In this document: positions 8,039 to 17,008 of the stretch, one piece after another
Layout of the letters: each line of letters opens with the position of its first letter
How positions within the stretch are numbered: position 1 is the stretch's first letter
Source: Bacteroidota bacterium
GTDB taxonomy: Bacteria > Bacteroidota > Bacteroidia > Cytophagales > Cyclobacteriaceae
Length of the DNA stretch: 64,000 nt
Direction: 5' to 3'
Assembly: GCA_023393375.1 (NCBI GenBank)
Contig: JAEWLI010000117.1
Span: 1 to 64,000, forward strand
Made by a program: the position numbers and the translations under genes
The notes under the pieces: generated by a model
Database searches by the model: none
What the model saw: only the letters and a program-made list of their open reading frames with translations
What the model was told of the DNA's origin: nothing

Positions 8039-8920
8039 TTAATTTCTGGAATCTAATCCCCAATGCAATTTCTGTCGCAGGGTATCAAAGAAGTTTTGCC
8101 CGGAAGGTTTTATCAATTTAGCTTTAAAATCGGCTTTTCTGACGGTAAGTTTAACAGAATTATCAATGGTACAGTTGCGGGAATCGAGGGTAGCTAAAAA
8201 TCGCCGGCTTCGACCCTCTACTTCAAGGGAAATGACAGCTGAGTCAGATACAACCATCGGGCGCACATTCAGGTTATGGGCACTTATTGGGGTAATAATA
8301 AAGTTATTGGATTGAGGTAACGCCAGTGGGCCTCCACAGCTAAGTGAATAACCTGTAGAACCCGTTGGTGTTGCTACTATCAAGCCATCTGACCAGTAAG
8401 AATTCAGGTAATCACCATCAATATATGCATGTACTACGATCATCGAAGACGTGTCTTTTTTCTGCACAGCAAATTCATTTAATCCAAAATTCAATCCATT
8501 GAAGATCTCAATATTGGCATCTACATTTACTAAAGTGCGGTATTCATATTCATATTCGCCGTGGAACAGGGACTCAAGTGTATTTTTTAAATTTTCTTCT
8601 GTGGTTGAGGCCAAAAACCCCAACCTTCCAATATTGATTCCCAACACGGGTACATCATATTTTGCAGTATGGGTAATTGAATCGAGAAAGGTACCATCCC
8701 CACCGATACTTAACAAAAATTTCATAGATGAAATATCGTCACCTCTTGAATATGAATTGATGTGCCTTGCGTCAATATGGGATTTTTTTAGAATTTTCAG
8801 AAAATCATCGGAAATATATAAATTGACCCCATAATAATGAAGTTGGTTAAAGATTTCCTGTACAAATGCATAATGGGTTTTTGCCAGTGATTTCCCGTTT
8901 ATGCCTATATTGATATCCAT
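8039..8920 (-). CDS. nadK: NAD kinase
   Basis: Cytosolic kinase that phosphorylates NAD to NADP, the only route to NADP. It has 293 residues, normal for bacteria. The signature GGDGTFLDSI carries the conserved aspartate. GINIGRLGFLA, NEFAVQKKD, and the glycine-rich GSTGYSLSCGGPL are all present in family order. Start is MDINIGINGK. It follows the CBS-domain gene by 41 bases on the same strand, so it is probably in that operon. A 209-base gap separates it from porG. Confidence 0.95.
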   Translation of the reverse strand: MDINIGINGKSLAKTHYAFVQEIFNQLHYYGVNLYISDDFLKILKKSHIDARHINSYSRGDDISSMKFLLSIGGDGTFLDSITHTAKYDVPVLGINIGRLGFLASTTEENLKNTLESLFHGEYEYEYRTLVNVDANIEIFNGLNFGLNEFAVQKKDTSSMIVVHAYIDGDYLNSYWSDGLIVATPTGSTGYSLSCGGPLALPQSNNFIITPISAHNLNVRPMVVSDSAVISLEVEGRSRRFLATLDSRNCTIDNSVKLTVRKADFKAKLIKPSGQNFFDTLRQKLHWGLDSRN

Positions 8921-8961
8921 CTATAAAAAATTTTTTGCGTAGAAGGTGGTTTTGGTATGAA

Positions 8962-9627
8962 TTAAATATTGAGATATCGCATCAGGATATCAATCCTTTC
9001 TTTCTCATTGGTGATCATTGTTGGATGCTGAAACTGTGCGATTACCTTATAATTAAAACGTTCCAGGGTAGCAATAATCCGTGACAGGTCAGACTTATTG
9101 ATTTTCAAAGTAATTTTTATCTTAGCAGCGTCCATCATATCGGGCATTACAAAACTGCTTAATATTTTAGCATTATCCGATTCTATCAGCCTGCCAATTT
9201 CAGCCATGGAGTAGTCGATCTGGTTCATGGATAACACAATAATACCGCCTGCACTTTGTATAGCTGCTGTTTGAGCCAGGGCAGATAAAGTATCTGAAAG
9301 TGCTATTACGCCAATATACCCGTTGTTTTCATCCAGCACCGCTACAATTTCAACCTTATATTCGTTGGAAAGCTTAATTACATCAAAGAAATGCTGATAA
9401 CCGTACACAAAACATTCACTGGCAAATAACGGATATTCAGACACGTTTTTGTTAATGTCATTATTTTCAAATATGATTTCTTCAGAGATTAATCCTTTAA
9501 ACTCTCCTTTGTCAATCACTGGTAATTGGTTGGTACGCAATTCTTCCATCCAAACTATTGCTTTCTGCGCATTGTCAGTTAGTTTTAACGAAGGGATTAA
9601 ATGATTAATAAGTTCTTCTGCAATCAT
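8962..9627 (-). CDS. CBS-domain protein
   Basis: A 221-residue cytosolic protein. Residues 1-130 look like a tandem CBS pair, with the sheet-helix pattern and QLPVIDKGEFKGLISEE typical of that fold. The last 70 residues have an ACT-like or regulatory alpha/beta look (KIKITLKINKSDLSRII). CBS pairs usually bind adenine nucleotides and report energy or redox state. This protein sits between an alpha/beta hydrolase, which it overlaps by 4 bases (ATGA), and NAD kinase. The position suggests a role near NAD(P) or nucleotide status, but this is inference. The family is common and uncharacterised in Bacteroidota. Confidence 0.75.
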   Translation of the reverse strand: MIAEELINHLIPSLKLTDNAQKAIVWMEELRTNQLPVIDKGEFKGLISEEIIFENNDINKNVSEYPLFASECFVYGYQHFFDVIKLSNEYKVEIVAVLDENNGYIGVIALSDTLSALAQTAAIQSAGGIIVLSMNQIDYSMAEIGRLIESDNAKILSSFVMPDMMDAAKIKITLKINKSDLSRIIATLERFNYKVIAQFQHPTMITNEKERIDILMRYLNI

Positions 9628-10385
9628 ACTAATACTTTTACTTCCAAAAATTCATATAATATACGGTTAAATTTTTCCGGATGCTCCATCATAGGAGCAT
9701 GACAACAATGATCAATAAACTTAAGTTTTGAATTCGGCAATAATCTGTTGAATTCATAAGCTACCATGGGCGGAGTGATGGTGTCATTCAATCCCCATAC
9801 CAATAAAGTTGGTATCTGTATGGAAGGTAAGTCATTGGCAAGGTTGTGCCGTTGTGCTGATTTGGCAATAGAAACGATACGAAGGCATTTGGGAATATCT
9901 TTGGTCACATCAATCACATCATCAACTACCTGGTTGGCTATTTTAGGATCATAAAAAGTATATTCTACCCTTTCTTTGATATATTCATAACTGCCTCTTT
10001 TGGGAAATGATCCACCCATAGCATTTTCAAAAAGCCCCGAACTACCTGTCAGGACCATTTTGCTGATTTTTTCCTGATGGTTCAAAGCATAAATTAATGC
10101 TACATGGCCTCCTAATGAATTCCCAATAAGGATAATATTTTTCAGGCCCAATTGATTTACAAATCTTTCAAAAAATGATACCAACCCTTCCATACGGGCA
10201 CCTTTAAGAGGCATTTCATAAATGGGTAATAAGGGTATCAAAATCCGGTAATTCGAAGAGAAAGCATTGATCACACTATCCCAGTTGCTTAATGCACCAA
10301 ATAAACCATGCAGGAGGACCATTTGCTCTCCCTGGCCTTCATCGATATATTTAAACTCTCCTAATTCTTTTACTTGGTAATTCAT
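9624..10385 (-). CDS. alpha/beta hydrolase
   Basis: A 253-residue cytosolic hydrolase. The oxyanion loop LLHGLFGALSNW, the nucleophile elbow IGNSLGGHVALIYAL, the acid WGLNDTITPP and the histidine in CCHAPMMEHPEKF give a complete Ser-Asp-His triad in the usual order. The cap region (about residues 120-180) is typical of MhpC/BioH-type enzymes. The substrate cannot be told. Its stop overlaps the CBS gene start by 4 bases, a sign of translational coupling. It is probably the first gene of the run that includes nadK; the 288-base upstream gap holds two small hairpins at 10401-10431. Confidence 0.8.
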   Translation of the reverse strand: MNYQVKELGEFKYIDEGQGEQMVLLHGLFGALSNWDSVINAFSSNYRILIPLLPIYEMPLKGARMEGLVSFFERFVNQLGLKNIILIGNSLGGHVALIYALNHQEKISKMVLTGSSGLFENAMGGSFPKRGSYEYIKERVEYTFYDPKIANQVVDDVIDVTKDIPKCLRIVSIAKSAQRHNLANDLPSIQIPTLLVWGLNDTITPPMVAYEFNRLLPNSKLKFIDHCCHAPMMEHPEKFNRILYEFLEVKVLV

Positions 10386-10400
10386 ATAATTTTATTTTCA

Positions 10401-10431
10401 GAGGTTAACGACCTCTCTATTTTAATGAGAG
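10401..10431. repeat. two small overlapping hairpins upstream of the hydrolase gene
   Basis: GAGGT-TAACG-ACCTC (10401-10415) and CTCTC-tattttaat-GAGAG (about 10413-10431) share bases and so could be alternative structures. They lie in the leader region of the minus-strand hydrolase gene. Function unknown. Confidence 0.35.
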
Positions 10432-10673
10432 AAAAACATTTTGATAGCATCGTAACCCTTAAGTCAACTAACATTGTGGCTGGTTATTTATTCCATCTGA
10501 TTACAAACCAAACAATGCAATTTTACCAAATGTTGCTTAATATTTATTAAAAGCAAGCATAATTTTGATAAAAACAGATACAAATACCAAAGTATTCAGG
10601 TTCCCATTTGAGGATTTACCCGCCCAGGATCCACATATTGGCTGCTTTCGGACAAAAGATATTAGTAGCTTGA

Positions 10674-11195
10674 TTATTTAATGTTACCAGCCAAAGCTTT
10701 TATCACTTCTCCAATAAAAGGGAATAAACTTGATAAATATCCAAATACCATAGGTGCAAAATCATAAATCTGAGGGTAAACAAATGTATTGGCCGACATT
10801 TCTTCAGGAAAGACAAACCCGATGTTTGAGAAAAACCATATGATCACACTTAAACCAAATGCCCATTTTATAATACCTAGTACGGATCCTGCTAAACGAT
10901 CCACACTTCCTAATAACGTCAAATGAACAGCGTGTTTTAACATGCTTCCAATACTATAAACGATCAGCAAAATAATCACGAAGATCAATATAAATGTAAT
11001 TACGGGCAGCCAGATGCTATCGATGTCGAATGTATTTCTCAGAAATTCTCCTCCCCACTGGACCAGTTTCAACCCTCCGATGATAGCCAGAATCAAAGCA
11101 ATCAAACCGATGATTTCAATGATAAGACCTTTCTTATATCCACTATAAGCTCCTATCAATAAAAGGATGATTAATATAATATCCAGTATTTTCAC
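10674..11195 (-). CDS. cvpA: CvpA family membrane protein
   Basis: A 173-residue inner-membrane protein with four predicted transmembrane helices: about residues 2-17, 25-43, 63-85 and 105-125. It opens MKILDIILIILLLIGAYSGY, followed by KKGLIIEIIGLIALI, the family signature. CvpA was named for colicin V export and is linked to envelope stress, but its molecular action is not settled. It begins 3 bases after the yqeY-like gene and so is probably co-transcribed with it. Confidence 0.85.
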   Translation of the reverse strand: MKILDIILIILLLIGAYSGYKKGLIIEIIGLIALILAIIGGLKLVQWGGEFLRNTFDIDSIWLPVITFILIFVIILLIVYSIGSMLKHAVHLTLLGSVDRLAGSVLGIIKWAFGLSVIIWFFSNIGFVFPEEMSANTFVYPQIYDFAPMVFGYLSSLFPFIGEVIKALAGNIK

Positions 11196-11198
11196 GTA

Positions 11199-11648
11199 CT
11201 ATAGTAACGCTTTAACTTTTGTTGCAATTGCTTTCCCATCAGCTTTTCCTGCCAGTGTTTTGGAAGCCACACCCATTACTTTGCCCATATCTTTTGGTCC
11301 AGATGCCCCCAATTGTGCAATGATATTTTTTATCTCCGCTTCCAATTCGTCTTCGCTCAATTGGCTCGGCAGGTATCTGCTTATAACTTCCAGTTCTTTT
11401 AGCTCTTTTTCAGAAAGTTCTGGTCTTCCTTGTTCCTGAAAAATTTCAGCTGATTCTTTTCTTTGTTTGGCAGCTTTGGTCAGAATTTTCATTTCTTCGT
11501 CTTCAGAAAGTTCCTTAGGCCCTCCTTTGTCGGTTTGTGCCAGCAGGATCAATGACTTAATAGATCTCAGTGTAGTTAGTTCATCTTTATTTTTTTGAAG
11601 CATAGCTTGCTTCATATCAGCTTCAATTCTTTCTTTCAGGGTCATCAT
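11199..11648 (-). CDS. yqeY: GatB/YqeY domain protein
   Basis: A 149-residue cytosolic helical protein of the YqeY family, which is related to the tail domain of GatB in the tRNA amidotransferase. It opens LKERIEADMKQAMLQKNK and carries TLRSIKSLI, EKELKELEVISRYLPSQLSEDEL and ASGPKDMGKVMG, all family blocks. YqeY is thought to touch tRNA, but its function is undefined. It lies directly upstream of cvpA. The divergent neighbour pdxJ starts 157 bases away. Confidence 0.9.
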   Translation of the reverse strand: MMTLKERIEADMKQAMLQKNKDELTTLRSIKSLILLAQTDKGGPKELSEDEEMKILTKAAKQRKESAEIFQEQGRPELSEKELKELEVISRYLPSQLSEDELEAEIKNIIAQLGASGPKDMGKVMGVASKTLAGKADGKAIATKVKALL

Positions 11649-11804
11649 GTTAGTGATTTTAATGAATAGTGTAAAGTTATGGATAAAATAAAAACTTCAA
11701 GTAAAAAATTGACGTAGTTTTACACAACCGATGTTTTTCTAATATTGTGATAGTCAAAAGGTAATTTTTTTAGAAGTCGAATGCTGCAGTTATATTAAAT
11801 TATT

Positions 11805-12521
11805 ATGACACGTTTAAGTGTAAATATTAACAAATTCGCCACACTTAGAAATTCACGTGGTGGCAATAAACCCGATGTAGTAAAATCAGCTCTTGATTGT
11901 GAACGGTTTGGTGCACAGGGGATTACAGTTCATCCAAGGCCGGATGAAAGACACATTCGTTATGATGATGTGATGGCCCTAAAAGATGTAATTACTACAG
12001 AATTTAATATCGAAGGATATCCGGATGAACGTTATTTGGGCATTATCCAAAAAGTAAAACCAGCTCAGGCAACTCTTGTCCCTGATCCACCAGATGTATT
12101 AACCTCTAATGCAGGTTGGGATACAATTCAGCATCAGGATTTTTTGAAAGAAATCGTTTCCGAAATCAAAAAAACCGGAGCAAGAGTTTCCTTGTTTGTA
12201 GACCCTGTACTTGAGATGATAGAAGCAGCAGCTACCACAGGGGCAGATAGGATTGAGTTTTATACAGAAGCTTATGCCAGCAATTATCATCAAAACAGGG
12301 AAAAAGCCATTGAAGATTATGTGAAATGCGCTTTTCGTGCCAACGAGCTTGGGTTGGTGATCAATGCAGGCCATGACCTGGATCTTGATAACCTGAAATA
12401 TCTGATTACACGAATACCTTTTATTGACGAAGTCTCCATTGGTCATGGTATTGTATGTGATGCCCTTTATTATGGGCTGGAAAATACCATACAATTGTAC
12501 TTAAACCAATTAAAATCATGA
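11805..12521 (+). CDS. pdxJ: pyridoxine 5'-phosphate synthase
   Basis: TIM-barrel enzyme that joins 3-amino-2-oxopropyl phosphate and deoxyxylulose 5-phosphate in the DXP-dependent vitamin B6 route. The 238 residues match the family. It opens RLSVNINKFATLRNSRGG, followed by FGAQGITVHPRPDERHI with the conserved histidine. INAGHDLDLDNL and EVSIGHGIVCDALYYGLE near the end bind phosphate. The stop overlaps the start of the next esterase gene by 4 bases (ATGA), so the two are translationally coupled. Confidence 0.96.
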   Translation: MTRLSVNINKFATLRNSRGGNKPDVVKSALDCERFGAQGITVHPRPDERHIRYDDVMALKDVITTEFNIEGYPDERYLGIIQKVKPAQATLVPDPPDVLTSNAGWDTIQHQDFLKEIVSEIKKTGARVSLFVDPVLEMIEAAATTGADRIEFYTEAYASNYHQNREKAIEDYVKCAFRANELGLVINAGHDLDLDNLKYLITRIPFIDEVSIGHGIVCDALYYGLENTIQLYLNQLKS

Positions 12522-13276
12522 AGGAGCTTGCATATAAACATTTTGGAAAGGGAAAACCGCTGATCATTCTACATGGTGTTTTCGGCTCTTCCGATAATTG
12601 GGTCACTGTGGGAAAGAAATTGGCAGAACATTTCGAAGTTTTTATTCCTGATCTACGCAATCATGGCGACTCATTTCACAGCGACACATTTAGTTATGAA
12701 GTGATGGCAAATGATCTGCTTGATTTTATCCATCAACACAAAATAGAAAGGCCACTCATCATTGGCCATTCAATGGGAGGGAAAGCAGCTATGAAATTTG
12801 GCGTATTACACCCCGATCAGTTTGATAAAATGGTAATTGTGGATATTGGTCCCAAAGCATATACCATAAGGCATGACAAAATTTTGGAAGCATTAAATTC
12901 TATAGCTATTGATAAAGTAAAATCGCGTCAGGAAGCTGATGAGCTGATGAAATCCTATATTCAGGAACCAGCAATTCGTCAATTTCTATTAAAAAACCTG
13001 AAGAGAAAGGGTGATGGTTATGCATGGAAATTGAATCTTCCCGTGATTTCACAGCATATTGATAAAATAGGTGAGGGGATGGAAGAGAGGCGATATACAG
13101 ATAAACCTTTTCTTTTTATTAGAGGTGGAAAATCAGATTATATTCTGGATCAGGACAGTATTTCCATTGTAAGCTTGTTTCCAAATGCCAATATTGTAAC
13201 AATAGAAAATGCAGGACACTGGGTTCATGCAGAGAGACCAGATGAATTTATTGAGGCAGTAATGAAATTTTTATAA
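12518..13276 (+). CDS. alpha/beta hydrolase, YbfF/ABHD11-like esterase
   Basis: A 252-residue cytosolic hydrolase. ILHGVFGSSDNWVTVGKKL, PDLRNHGDSFHS, the nucleophile elbow IGHSMGGKAAMKFG and VIVDIGPKAY are close to the YbfF/ABHD11 esterase pattern. The acid is in RGGKSDYI and the histidine in NAGHWVHAERP. YbfF cleaves acyl esters in vitro; the natural substrate is unknown. It overlaps pdxJ by 4 bases. A pdxJ-hydrolase pair has no obvious metabolic logic, so the link may only be transcriptional. Confidence 0.85.
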   Translation: MKELAYKHFGKGKPLIILHGVFGSSDNWVTVGKKLAEHFEVFIPDLRNHGDSFHSDTFSYEVMANDLLDFIHQHKIERPLIIGHSMGGKAAMKFGVLHPDQFDKMVIVDIGPKAYTIRHDKILEALNSIAIDKVKSRQEADELMKSYIQEPAIRQFLLKNLKRKGDGYAWKLNLPVISQHIDKIGEGMEERRYTDKPFLFIRGGKSDYILDQDSISIVSLFPNANIVTIENAGHWVHAERPDEFIEAVMKFL

Positions 13277-13285
13277 TATTAGAAC

Positions 13286-13320
13286 AAGGAAAAAGGAAGG
13301 AGAAAGGAAGGAGAAAGGAA
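13286..13320 (+). repeat. purine-only tract with an 11-base tandem repeat
   Basis: Thirty-five consecutive A/G bases lie between two convergent genes. The core repeats AGGAAGGAGAA twice and then begins a third copy. It is too short for a coding repeat and could form a triplex or simply be slippage-prone. Confidence 0.7.
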
Positions 13321-13329
13321 CAAGGAATA

Positions 13330-13539
13330 CTATCGGAACTTACTTATAAAATATAGAATCAATGACAAGATAATACTGACGATGATGCTTGTCATGAGAG
13401 GGAAATAAAAAGTAAAATTCTTTTTTCGGATCAAAATGTCTCCAGGCAGTTTTCCCACTAAAGGGATACGGTCAAAAAAGTATAAAATCAATCCCACAAT
13501 TACAATGACCACACCTGTAATAATCAATATTTTTGCCAT
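13330..13539 (-). CDS. DUF2905 membrane protein
   Basis: A small inner-membrane protein of 69 residues from the ATG at 13539. That start is preferred because MAKILIITGVVIVIVGLILY opens the family and the longer frame would run into the divergent gene. The family signature GKLPGDILIRKKNFTFYFPL lies between two membrane helices (about residues 3-22 and 46-66). Function is unknown. Its start is back to back with the methylase gene start, leaving almost no room for two separate promoters. Confidence 0.85.
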   Translation of the reverse strand: MAKILIITGVVIVIVGLILYFFDRIPLVGKLPGDILIRKKNFTFYFPLMTSIIVSIILSLILYFISKFR

Positions 13540-13554
13540 TTGATGCATACCTCT

Positions 13555-14277
13555 ATGAAAGTTGATCAAGCACAAAACAAGGGAACGCTTTATTTAATTC
13601 CAAATGTTTTATCGGAAAACACACAGGATAAGGTCATTGCCCCGCAGGTGAGAAATATTCTGTTACAGGTAGATTATCTGTTGGTAGAGAATGTACGGAC
13701 CGTACGACGATATATTAGTAGCCTTAAAATAGATAAGGCCATAGATACATTTCATTTTGAAATAGCCGACAAAAATCTGGATATGTTTCGGGCCAAGGAA
13801 TTAATGGAGCCTATTTTAAATGGTAAAGATGGGGGAATCATTTCAGAAGCTGGCTGTCCCGGTATAGCTGATCCCGGATCTATGCTTGTTTTATATGCAC
13901 ATCAACATCACATCAAAGTTGTTCCTGTTGTAGGGCCATCATCTATATTTTTGGCGTTGATGGCTTCCGGTTTCAATGGACAGAAATTTACATTTCATGG
14001 GTACCTCCCCATTGATAAACAGCAAAGGGTACAGCAGATTAAAATACTTGAAAAACAAGCATCTACTTCGGGAGAGACTCAAATTTTTATGGAAACTCCT
14101 TATCGGAACAATCAATTGTTTCAAGACATCATCAATCATTGTAAAAATAATACCCGGTTATCTGTATCAAAAGATTTAACCGGTGAAAATGAATGGGTAA
14201 AAACAATGACCATAGCTGAATGGAAAAAGCAAGTCCCTGATCTGAATAAACAACCATGTATTTTTTTGATCTCCTGA
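13555..14277 (+). CDS. RsmI-like SAM-dependent methyltransferase
   Basis: A tetrapyrrole-methylase-fold enzyme of about 240 residues, related to RsmI, which 2'-O-methylates C1402 of 16S rRNA. GTLYLIPNVLSE, LLVENVRTVRRYIS, and the cofactor loop SEAGCPGIADPG are present, as are VVPVVGPSSIFLALMASG and FHGYLP. The Bacteroidota subgroup is shorter than E. coli RsmI at its end. ATG 13555 is preferred; ATG 13543 and TTG 13540 also lie in frame. No clear ribosome site is seen. A weak hairpin (14282-14297) follows the stop before metK. Confidence 0.8.
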   Translation: MKVDQAQNKGTLYLIPNVLSENTQDKVIAPQVRNILLQVDYLLVENVRTVRRYISSLKIDKAIDTFHFEIADKNLDMFRAKELMEPILNGKDGGIISEAGCPGIADPGSMLVLYAHQHHIKVVPVVGPSSIFLALMASGFNGQKFTFHGYLPIDKQQRVQQIKILEKQASTSGETQIFMETPYRNNQLFQDIINHCKNNTRLSVSKDLTGENEWVKTMTIAEWKKQVPDLNKQPCIFLIS

Positions 14278-14281
14278 ATTT

Positions 14282-14297
14282 ATTTGCCATAGCAAAT
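14282..14297 (+). terminator. possible weak terminator between methylase and metK
   Basis: ATTTGC pairs with GCAAAT around CATA, five bases after the methylase stop. The T run (GGATTTTT) starts 7 bases later, so it may be only partly active. Confidence 0.35.
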
Positions 14298-14393
14298 GAA
14301 GGATTTTTACATAAAGTGCTTCTAATATCCAAAATAATTGAACTAAATTTGAAGCCATAAAAAAAAGTTGTAATTTTTAAATTTTGATTATAA

Positions 14394-15701
14394 ATGCCAT
14401 ACTTATTTACCTCTGAATCAGTATCTGAAGGGCATCCCGACAAGGTTGCTGATCAAATATCAGATGCCATACTTGACGCCATGCTTATGCAGGATGAAAA
14501 TTCACGTGTTGCTTGCGAAACCTTTGTTACCACCGGATTGGTCGTAGTAGGTGGCGAAGTAACCACCAAAGCATATGTTGAAATTCCTGATATTGTAAGG
14601 GATACCATTAAAAAAATAGGTTACAATAGTGATGATTACCGTTTTGATGCAGAATCATGCGGCGTTATGGTTACTTTACATAGTCAATCACCTGATATAG
14701 CCAGAGGTGTCAATGAAAAAGAAGATAAAGATCAAGGTGCAGGTGACCAGGGAATGATGTTTGGCTACGCAAATACCGAAACTGAAGAGATGATGCCTAT
14801 GACACTGGCCTACTCTCATCAATTACTGATAGAATTGGCAAGGATCAGAAAAGAACAGCCGGAGTTGATGCCGTATCTTCGTCCGGACTCCAAAGCCCAG
14901 GTAACTGTAGAATATGATGACAATGATAAACCAATCAGGGTTCATACTGTAGTGGTATCCACTCAGCATGACGATTTCATTAAGCCTCAATCAAATACAC
15001 CTGCTGCTCAAGAAGAAGCGGACAAAATGATGTTGCAAAAAATAAAGTTGGACATCATCGAGTACGTCATTAAAAAAGTGATTCCTGCAGAAATGCTGAA
15101 AGATACCATCTATCACATCAATCCTACAGGAAAATTTGTAATTGGTGGTCCTCATGGTGATGCTGGTTTGACAGGACGAAAGATAATTGTAGATACTTAT
15201 GGTGGCAAAGGTGCTCATGGAGGCGGTGCTTTTTCAGGTAAAGATTCTTCAAAAGTTGACAGAAGTGCTGCTTATGCTGCCCGGCATATTGCTAAAAATC
15301 TGGTAGCCGCAGGAGTATCTGACGAAGTATTGGTTCAGGTAGCCTATGCGATTGGTATCGCTAAACCTGTATCGATCAATGTAAATACATACGGTAAATC
15401 CAAAATTGAAGCTTCCGATGCCGAAATAGCAGAAAAAGTAATGTCTATTTTTGATCTGAGACCAAAAGCCATTGTAGAAAGATTTGGATTGAAAAACCCG
15501 ATTTTTTCTGATACTGCCGCTTATGGCCACATGGGAAGAAAGTCATACAGGAAGTCAGTAGACGTGCAATATGTAGAAATTGTGGAAGAAAATGGTTACA
15601 AACAAGAAACAAGAAGAAGGGAGAAAAAGGAATTTGAATTTTTCGCTTGGGAAAAACTGGATTATGTAGATAAAGTAAAAGCTGCTTTTGGCTTGAAATA
15701 A
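14394..15701 (+). CDS. metK: S-adenosylmethionine synthase
   Basis: Makes SAM from methionine and ATP in the cytoplasm as a tetramer. At 435 residues it is longer than the E. coli enzyme, a common feature in Bacteroidota, with insertions near residues 150-200. Family motifs are SESVSEGHPDKVADQISDA, GAGDQGMMFGYA, the phosphate loop GGGAFSGKDSSKVDRSAAY, and GGPHGDAGLTGRK. It stands alone, closed by a strong terminator at 15761. The 116-base leader shows no recognisable SAM riboswitch. Confidence 0.97.
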   Translation: MPYLFTSESVSEGHPDKVADQISDAILDAMLMQDENSRVACETFVTTGLVVVGGEVTTKAYVEIPDIVRDTIKKIGYNSDDYRFDAESCGVMVTLHSQSPDIARGVNEKEDKDQGAGDQGMMFGYANTETEEMMPMTLAYSHQLLIELARIRKEQPELMPYLRPDSKAQVTVEYDDNDKPIRVHTVVVSTQHDDFIKPQSNTPAAQEEADKMMLQKIKLDIIEYVIKKVIPAEMLKDTIYHINPTGKFVIGGPHGDAGLTGRKIIVDTYGGKGAHGGGAFSGKDSSKVDRSAAYAARHIAKNLVAAGVSDEVLVQVAYAIGIAKPVSINVNTYGKSKIEASDAEIAEKVMSIFDLRPKAIVERFGLKNPIFSDTAAYGHMGRKSYRKSVDVQYVEIVEENGYKQETRRREKKEFEFFAWEKLDYVDKVKAAFGLK

Positions 15702-15760
15702 AAATAACGAATGTAAATTGCGATTCAGAAATTACTTTTTGGAGTGCAATTTAAAACTTA

Positions 15761-15799
15761 AAAATGTCCCGATTGGAAAATCCATTCGGGACATTTTTT
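15761..15799 (+). terminator. bidirectional terminator between metK and the Ldh-family gene
   Basis: AAAATGTCCCGA pairs perfectly with TCGGGACATTTT around a 13-base loop, followed by a T run. It serves metK and probably also the convergent dehydrogenase gene. Confidence 0.9.
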
Positions 15800-15813
15800 T
15801 ATGTATTATGCTG

Positions 15814-16887
15814 TCATTTCTGAAAAGGAACCTGCATTTTCTCAGCCAATATCTCCAACTCTTTTACTACTGAATCCATCAAAGGAATCCCATCAGATTT
15901 TCTGGCATTGGTCATTTCTCTTTCAGGATCTCCCGGTATCAGCACTTTTTTTTGACCTTCTACAGTTTTGGCACTCCGGAATCTTTCAATCCAATTATCC
16001 ATATGAGATTTAAATTCTCCCACCGGTCTGAATGCATCCACCCGCATGGCACCAAAAAAATGGCCGATACCTTTTCCAACAGGATTTTCAGGTAAGGGAA
16101 GAAAACTCACAAAAGGAGGAACCCAGGGTCCATAATTAGCTCCTGAGAATACCGCTGAAAATATGTCAACCATCGAACCCAAACAATAGCCTTTATGCGA
16201 TCCGAAATCCCGGCTGCTTCCCAATGGGAGTAAAGCACCTCCTTCTTTTAAAACGTTCACGTTGGTAGATGGGGAACCATCTTTATCCTGTACCCATCCT
16301 TCAGGTGCTTCCAGATTTTTTCTCTGGTAAATTTCTAATTTGCCATTAGCTACTGTTGTGGTGGCAAAATCAGCGACATAAGGAGGTTGAGTTCCCGTTG
16401 GAATAGCCACTGCAATTGGGTTAGTGCCCAAAAGCCGTTCACTGGAAAAGGTTGGGGCTACCAGCGGGCTGGCATTGGTCATTGCAAATCCAATCATGTC
16501 ATGCTGCAAGGCCATCATAGCATGATATCCTGCAATTCCAAAATGGTTGGAGTTCCTTACGGCTACCCAGCCTGTTCCTGCCTGCTGTGCTTTGTCAATG
16601 GCTATTTTCATAGCTTTTGGAGCTACTACCAAACCAAGTCCACTATCGCCATCAACGGTAGCTGTACTGGGTGTTTCATGAACAATGGTTACATCAGGTG
16701 CACAATTAATTCTACCGGCTTCCCATAACCTAACGTAGCCAGAGAGTCGGGCAATTCCGTGTGAATCCACTCCCCTGAGGTCAGCTTCTATAAGCACTGT
16801 AGCGGCTAATTCGGCATCTTCTTTGGAGCAACCCGTTTTACGGAATACTTCAAAACAAAAGTCTTTTAATTTAATGTGAGAATACAT
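15814..16887 (-). CDS. Ldh family (malate/L-lactate type) oxidoreductase
   Basis: A 357-residue NAD(P)-dependent dehydrogenase of the MDH2/YlbC/ComC family, which is unrelated to classic lactate dehydrogenase and reduces 2-oxoacids such as sulfopyruvate, ureidoglycolate precursors or pyruvate. The catalytic histidine is in GVDSHGIARLSGYV (near residue 44). GDSGLGLVVAPKAM, VRNSNHFGIAGYHA and GTNPIAVAIPTG are family blocks, as is KGYCLGSMVDIFSAV. It stands alone, with a TAGCTTTG box 26 bases upstream. The exact substrate cannot be inferred. Confidence 0.88.
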   Translation of the reverse strand: MYSHIKLKDFCFEVFRKTGCSKEDAELAATVLIEADLRGVDSHGIARLSGYVRLWEAGRINCAPDVTIVHETPSTATVDGDSGLGLVVAPKAMKIAIDKAQQAGTGWVAVRNSNHFGIAGYHAMMALQHDMIGFAMTNASPLVAPTFSSERLLGTNPIAVAIPTGTQPPYVADFATTTVANGKLEIYQRKNLEAPEGWVQDKDGSPSTNVNVLKEGGALLPLGSSRDFGSHKGYCLGSMVDIFSAVFSGANYGPWVPPFVSFLPLPENPVGKGIGHFFGAMRVDAFRPVGEFKSHMDNWIERFRSAKTVEGQKKVLIPGDPEREMTNARKSDGIPLMDSVVKELEILAEKMQVPFQK

Positions 16888-16913
16888 GTATTTTTTTGAT
16901 GTGTTTAATCGTG

Positions 16914-16921
16914 CAAAGCTA
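16914..16921 (-). promoter_or_regulatory. -7 promoter box of the Ldh-family gene
   Basis: TAGCTTTG on the minus strand matches the Bacteroidota -7 consensus TAnnTTTG and ends 26 bases before the start codon. No clear TTTG -33 box is seen. Confidence 0.45.
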
Positions 16922-17008
16922 TTGAAATAAATGAAAAGGAAATTAAAATTCGGACTTCTTTAGTTGGATTGATGGGAAAATATAGGATGTAATGTTATGT
17001 GTTGATTA

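Noticed and set aside
14278..14393. Possible SAM riboswitch before metK
   Set aside because: The 116-base leader is too AT-rich and short, and none of the SAM riboswitch core helices could be found.
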